Below are positions 62,187-64,000 of a stretch of DNA of 64,000 nt, in pieces. A program made the translations under genes and the position numbers. Each line of letters starts with the position of its first letter. Within the stretch, counting starts at the first letter, position 1. The stretch spans positions 1 through 64,000 of the forward strand of contig NZ_LQOX01000041.1 of the NCBI RefSeq assembly GCF_002102175.1, given 5' to 3'. The DNA is from Mycobacterium gastri (GTDB lineage: Bacteria > Actinomycetota > Actinomycetes > Mycobacteriales > Mycobacteriaceae). A model generated the notes under the pieces. It saw only the letters and a list, made by a program, of their open reading frames with translations. It was not told the origin of the DNA and did not search any database.

Positions 62187-62789
62187 ATGACGAAACTCGC
62201 GGTCATCTACTACTCAGCTACCGGCCATGGAACGACGATGGCCAAGCGGGTCGCCGCGGCGGCCGAGGCAGCCGGTGCCGAAGTCCGCATTCGCCACGTG
62301 ACCGAGACCCGCGACCCGGCCTCGTTTGCGCACAACCCGGCCTGGATGGCGAATTACGAAGCAACGAAAGATCTTCCGGCCGCAAACGGTGAGGACATCG
62401 TGTGGGCCGACGCGGTGATTTTCGGCTCACCCACCCGTTTCGGCTGCGTTGCAGCGCAATTGCGGGATTTCCTGGACTCGCAGGGCGGGTTGTGGGCCGA
62501 GGGCAAGCTGGCCGACAAGGTCTATGCCGCCTTCACGTCCAGCAACACCTTGCACGGCGGCCAGGAGACCACGCTGCTGACCCTGTATGTCACGCTGATG
62601 CATTTCGGCGGCATCATCGTGCCACCCGGATACACTGACCCGCTGAAGTTCGTCGACGGCAATCCCTATGGGGCAAGCCTGGTTTCTACTCACGACAATA
62701 TCAACGAGTTCGACGGGGCGACCGGTGACGCGTTGGAGCACCTGGCGCGCCGGGTGGTCCAGACTGCCGACCGCCTGCGCCGACACTGA
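62187..62789 (+). CDS. wrbA: WrbA-type NAD(P)H:quinone oxidoreductase
   Basis: A 200-residue flavodoxin-like protein. KLAVIYYSATGHGTTMAKRVA is the FMN phosphate loop; FGSPTRFGCVAAQLRDFLDS and FTSSNTLHGGQETTLLTLY are typical WrbA segments. It reduces quinones by two electrons. It sits between vapBC and ilvC, where M. tuberculosis carries other genes (Rv2998, lppY). Confidence 0.92.
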   Translation: MTKLAVIYYSATGHGTTMAKRVAAAAEAAGAEVRIRHVTETRDPASFAHNPAWMANYEATKDLPAANGEDIVWADAVIFGSPTRFGCVAAQLRDFLDSQGGLWAEGKLADKVYAAFTSSNTLHGGQETTLLTLYVTLMHFGGIIVPPGYTDPLKFVDGNPYGASLVSTHDNINEFDGATGDALEHLARRVVQTADRLRRH

Positions 62790-62849
62790 ACCTACGCACG
62801 CGACACGCCGACGCGGGTGTGCGCAGATTCAGTCTCGACGCGTCGAAAG

Positions 62850-63884
<1,035 letters not shown>

Positions 63885-64000
63885 TTACTTGGCAGTGCCG
63901 ATACTGCGCGGGCCGCGGGACAACGACACCATTCCGGATTGGGCGAGCTCGCGGATACCGAAGGGCTCCAAGACTCGCAGCAGCGCCTCGAGCTTGCCGC
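63885..64000 (-). CDS. ilvN: Acetolactate synthase small subunit, 3' end
   Basis: The last 37 codons run off the right edge. LEALLRVLEPFGIRELAQSG and the tail SLSRGPRSIGTAK are the IlvN C terminus. The regulatory subunit lies upstream of ilvC, as in Rv3002c-Rv3001c. Confidence 0.92.
   Translation of the reverse strand, partial: GKLEALLRVLEPFGIRELAQSGMVSLSRGPRSIGTAK

Noticed and set aside
62796..62840. Hairpin between wrbA and ilvC
   Set aside because: The arms CGACAC and GTGTGCG match only with a bulge; too weak to call.

Overview
The window is high-GC actinobacterial chromosome and is plainly from a slow-growing Mycobacterium. From about 18.8 kb to the right edge the gene order matches the M. 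tuberculosis segment Rv2963 to Rv3002c: Rv2963, purU, coaD, rsmD, pca, VKOR/DsbA pair, lipN, recG, ung, thiL, ddlA, gpsA, fbiD, ppk, mutT1, hupB, leuDC, gltX, leuB, serA1, ilvC, ilvN. Insertions and decayed paralogues that I do not associate with that segment in M. tuberculosis show that it is another species. Fucose-nucleotide genes beside two Rv2962c/Rv2958c-type glycosyltransferases would fit a species with a fucose-containing phenolic glycolipid (M. kansasii/M. gastri type), but that identification is an inference.

Region 1 (1-7.5 kb) is accessory DNA. It holds a 38-residue cysteine-rich metallothionein-like peptide under a palindromic promoter, a degenerate IS3-type transposase, a pstS2-pknD operon, a broken MFS transporter, a membrane protein with a methionine-rich repeat tail, and the fused ends of a deleted multicopper oxidase. 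A second fragment of the same IS closes the segment at 7362-7505. Three of these genes point to copper. The promoter palindrome of the metallothionein-like gene matches, in arms and spacing, the one in front of the Rv2963 permease at 18.7 kb; Rv2963 is a known member of the copper-responsive RicR regulon in M. tuberculosis.

Region 2 (7.5-18.3 kb) is a surface-glycan cluster: a GT4 glycosyltransferase, two FkbM-type methyltransferases, a class I methyltransferase, a Gfo/Idh/MocA oxidoreductase, GDP-fucose synthesis (gmd-fcl), and two GT1 glycosyltransferases whose coding sequences have been homogenised by gene conversion.

Region 3 (18.7-50.8 kb) is mostly conserved core metabolism and genome maintenance, with local novelties: a decayed aldo/keto reductase next to its intact paralogue, a PPE gene coupled to a small upstream ORF, a DUF1330 gene between ung and thiL, a 13-bp perfect inverted repeat between gpsA and ddlA, and a strong bidirectional terminator between mutT1 and hupB. 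The leucine genes leuC-leuD diverge from an IclR-type regulator across a doubled palindrome.

Region 4 (50.7-64 kb) carries tRNA-Glu and tRNA-Gln, gltX, a fumarylacetoacetase-family gene, three tandem Rv2994-like MFS copies of which only the middle is intact, leuB-serA, an Rv2997-like FAD enzyme, a VapBC toxin-antitoxin pair with an AbrB-type antitoxin, a WrbA-type quinone reductase, ilvC and the 3' end of ilvN. Related GC-rich tandem repeats lie at 53.4 and 59.6 kb.
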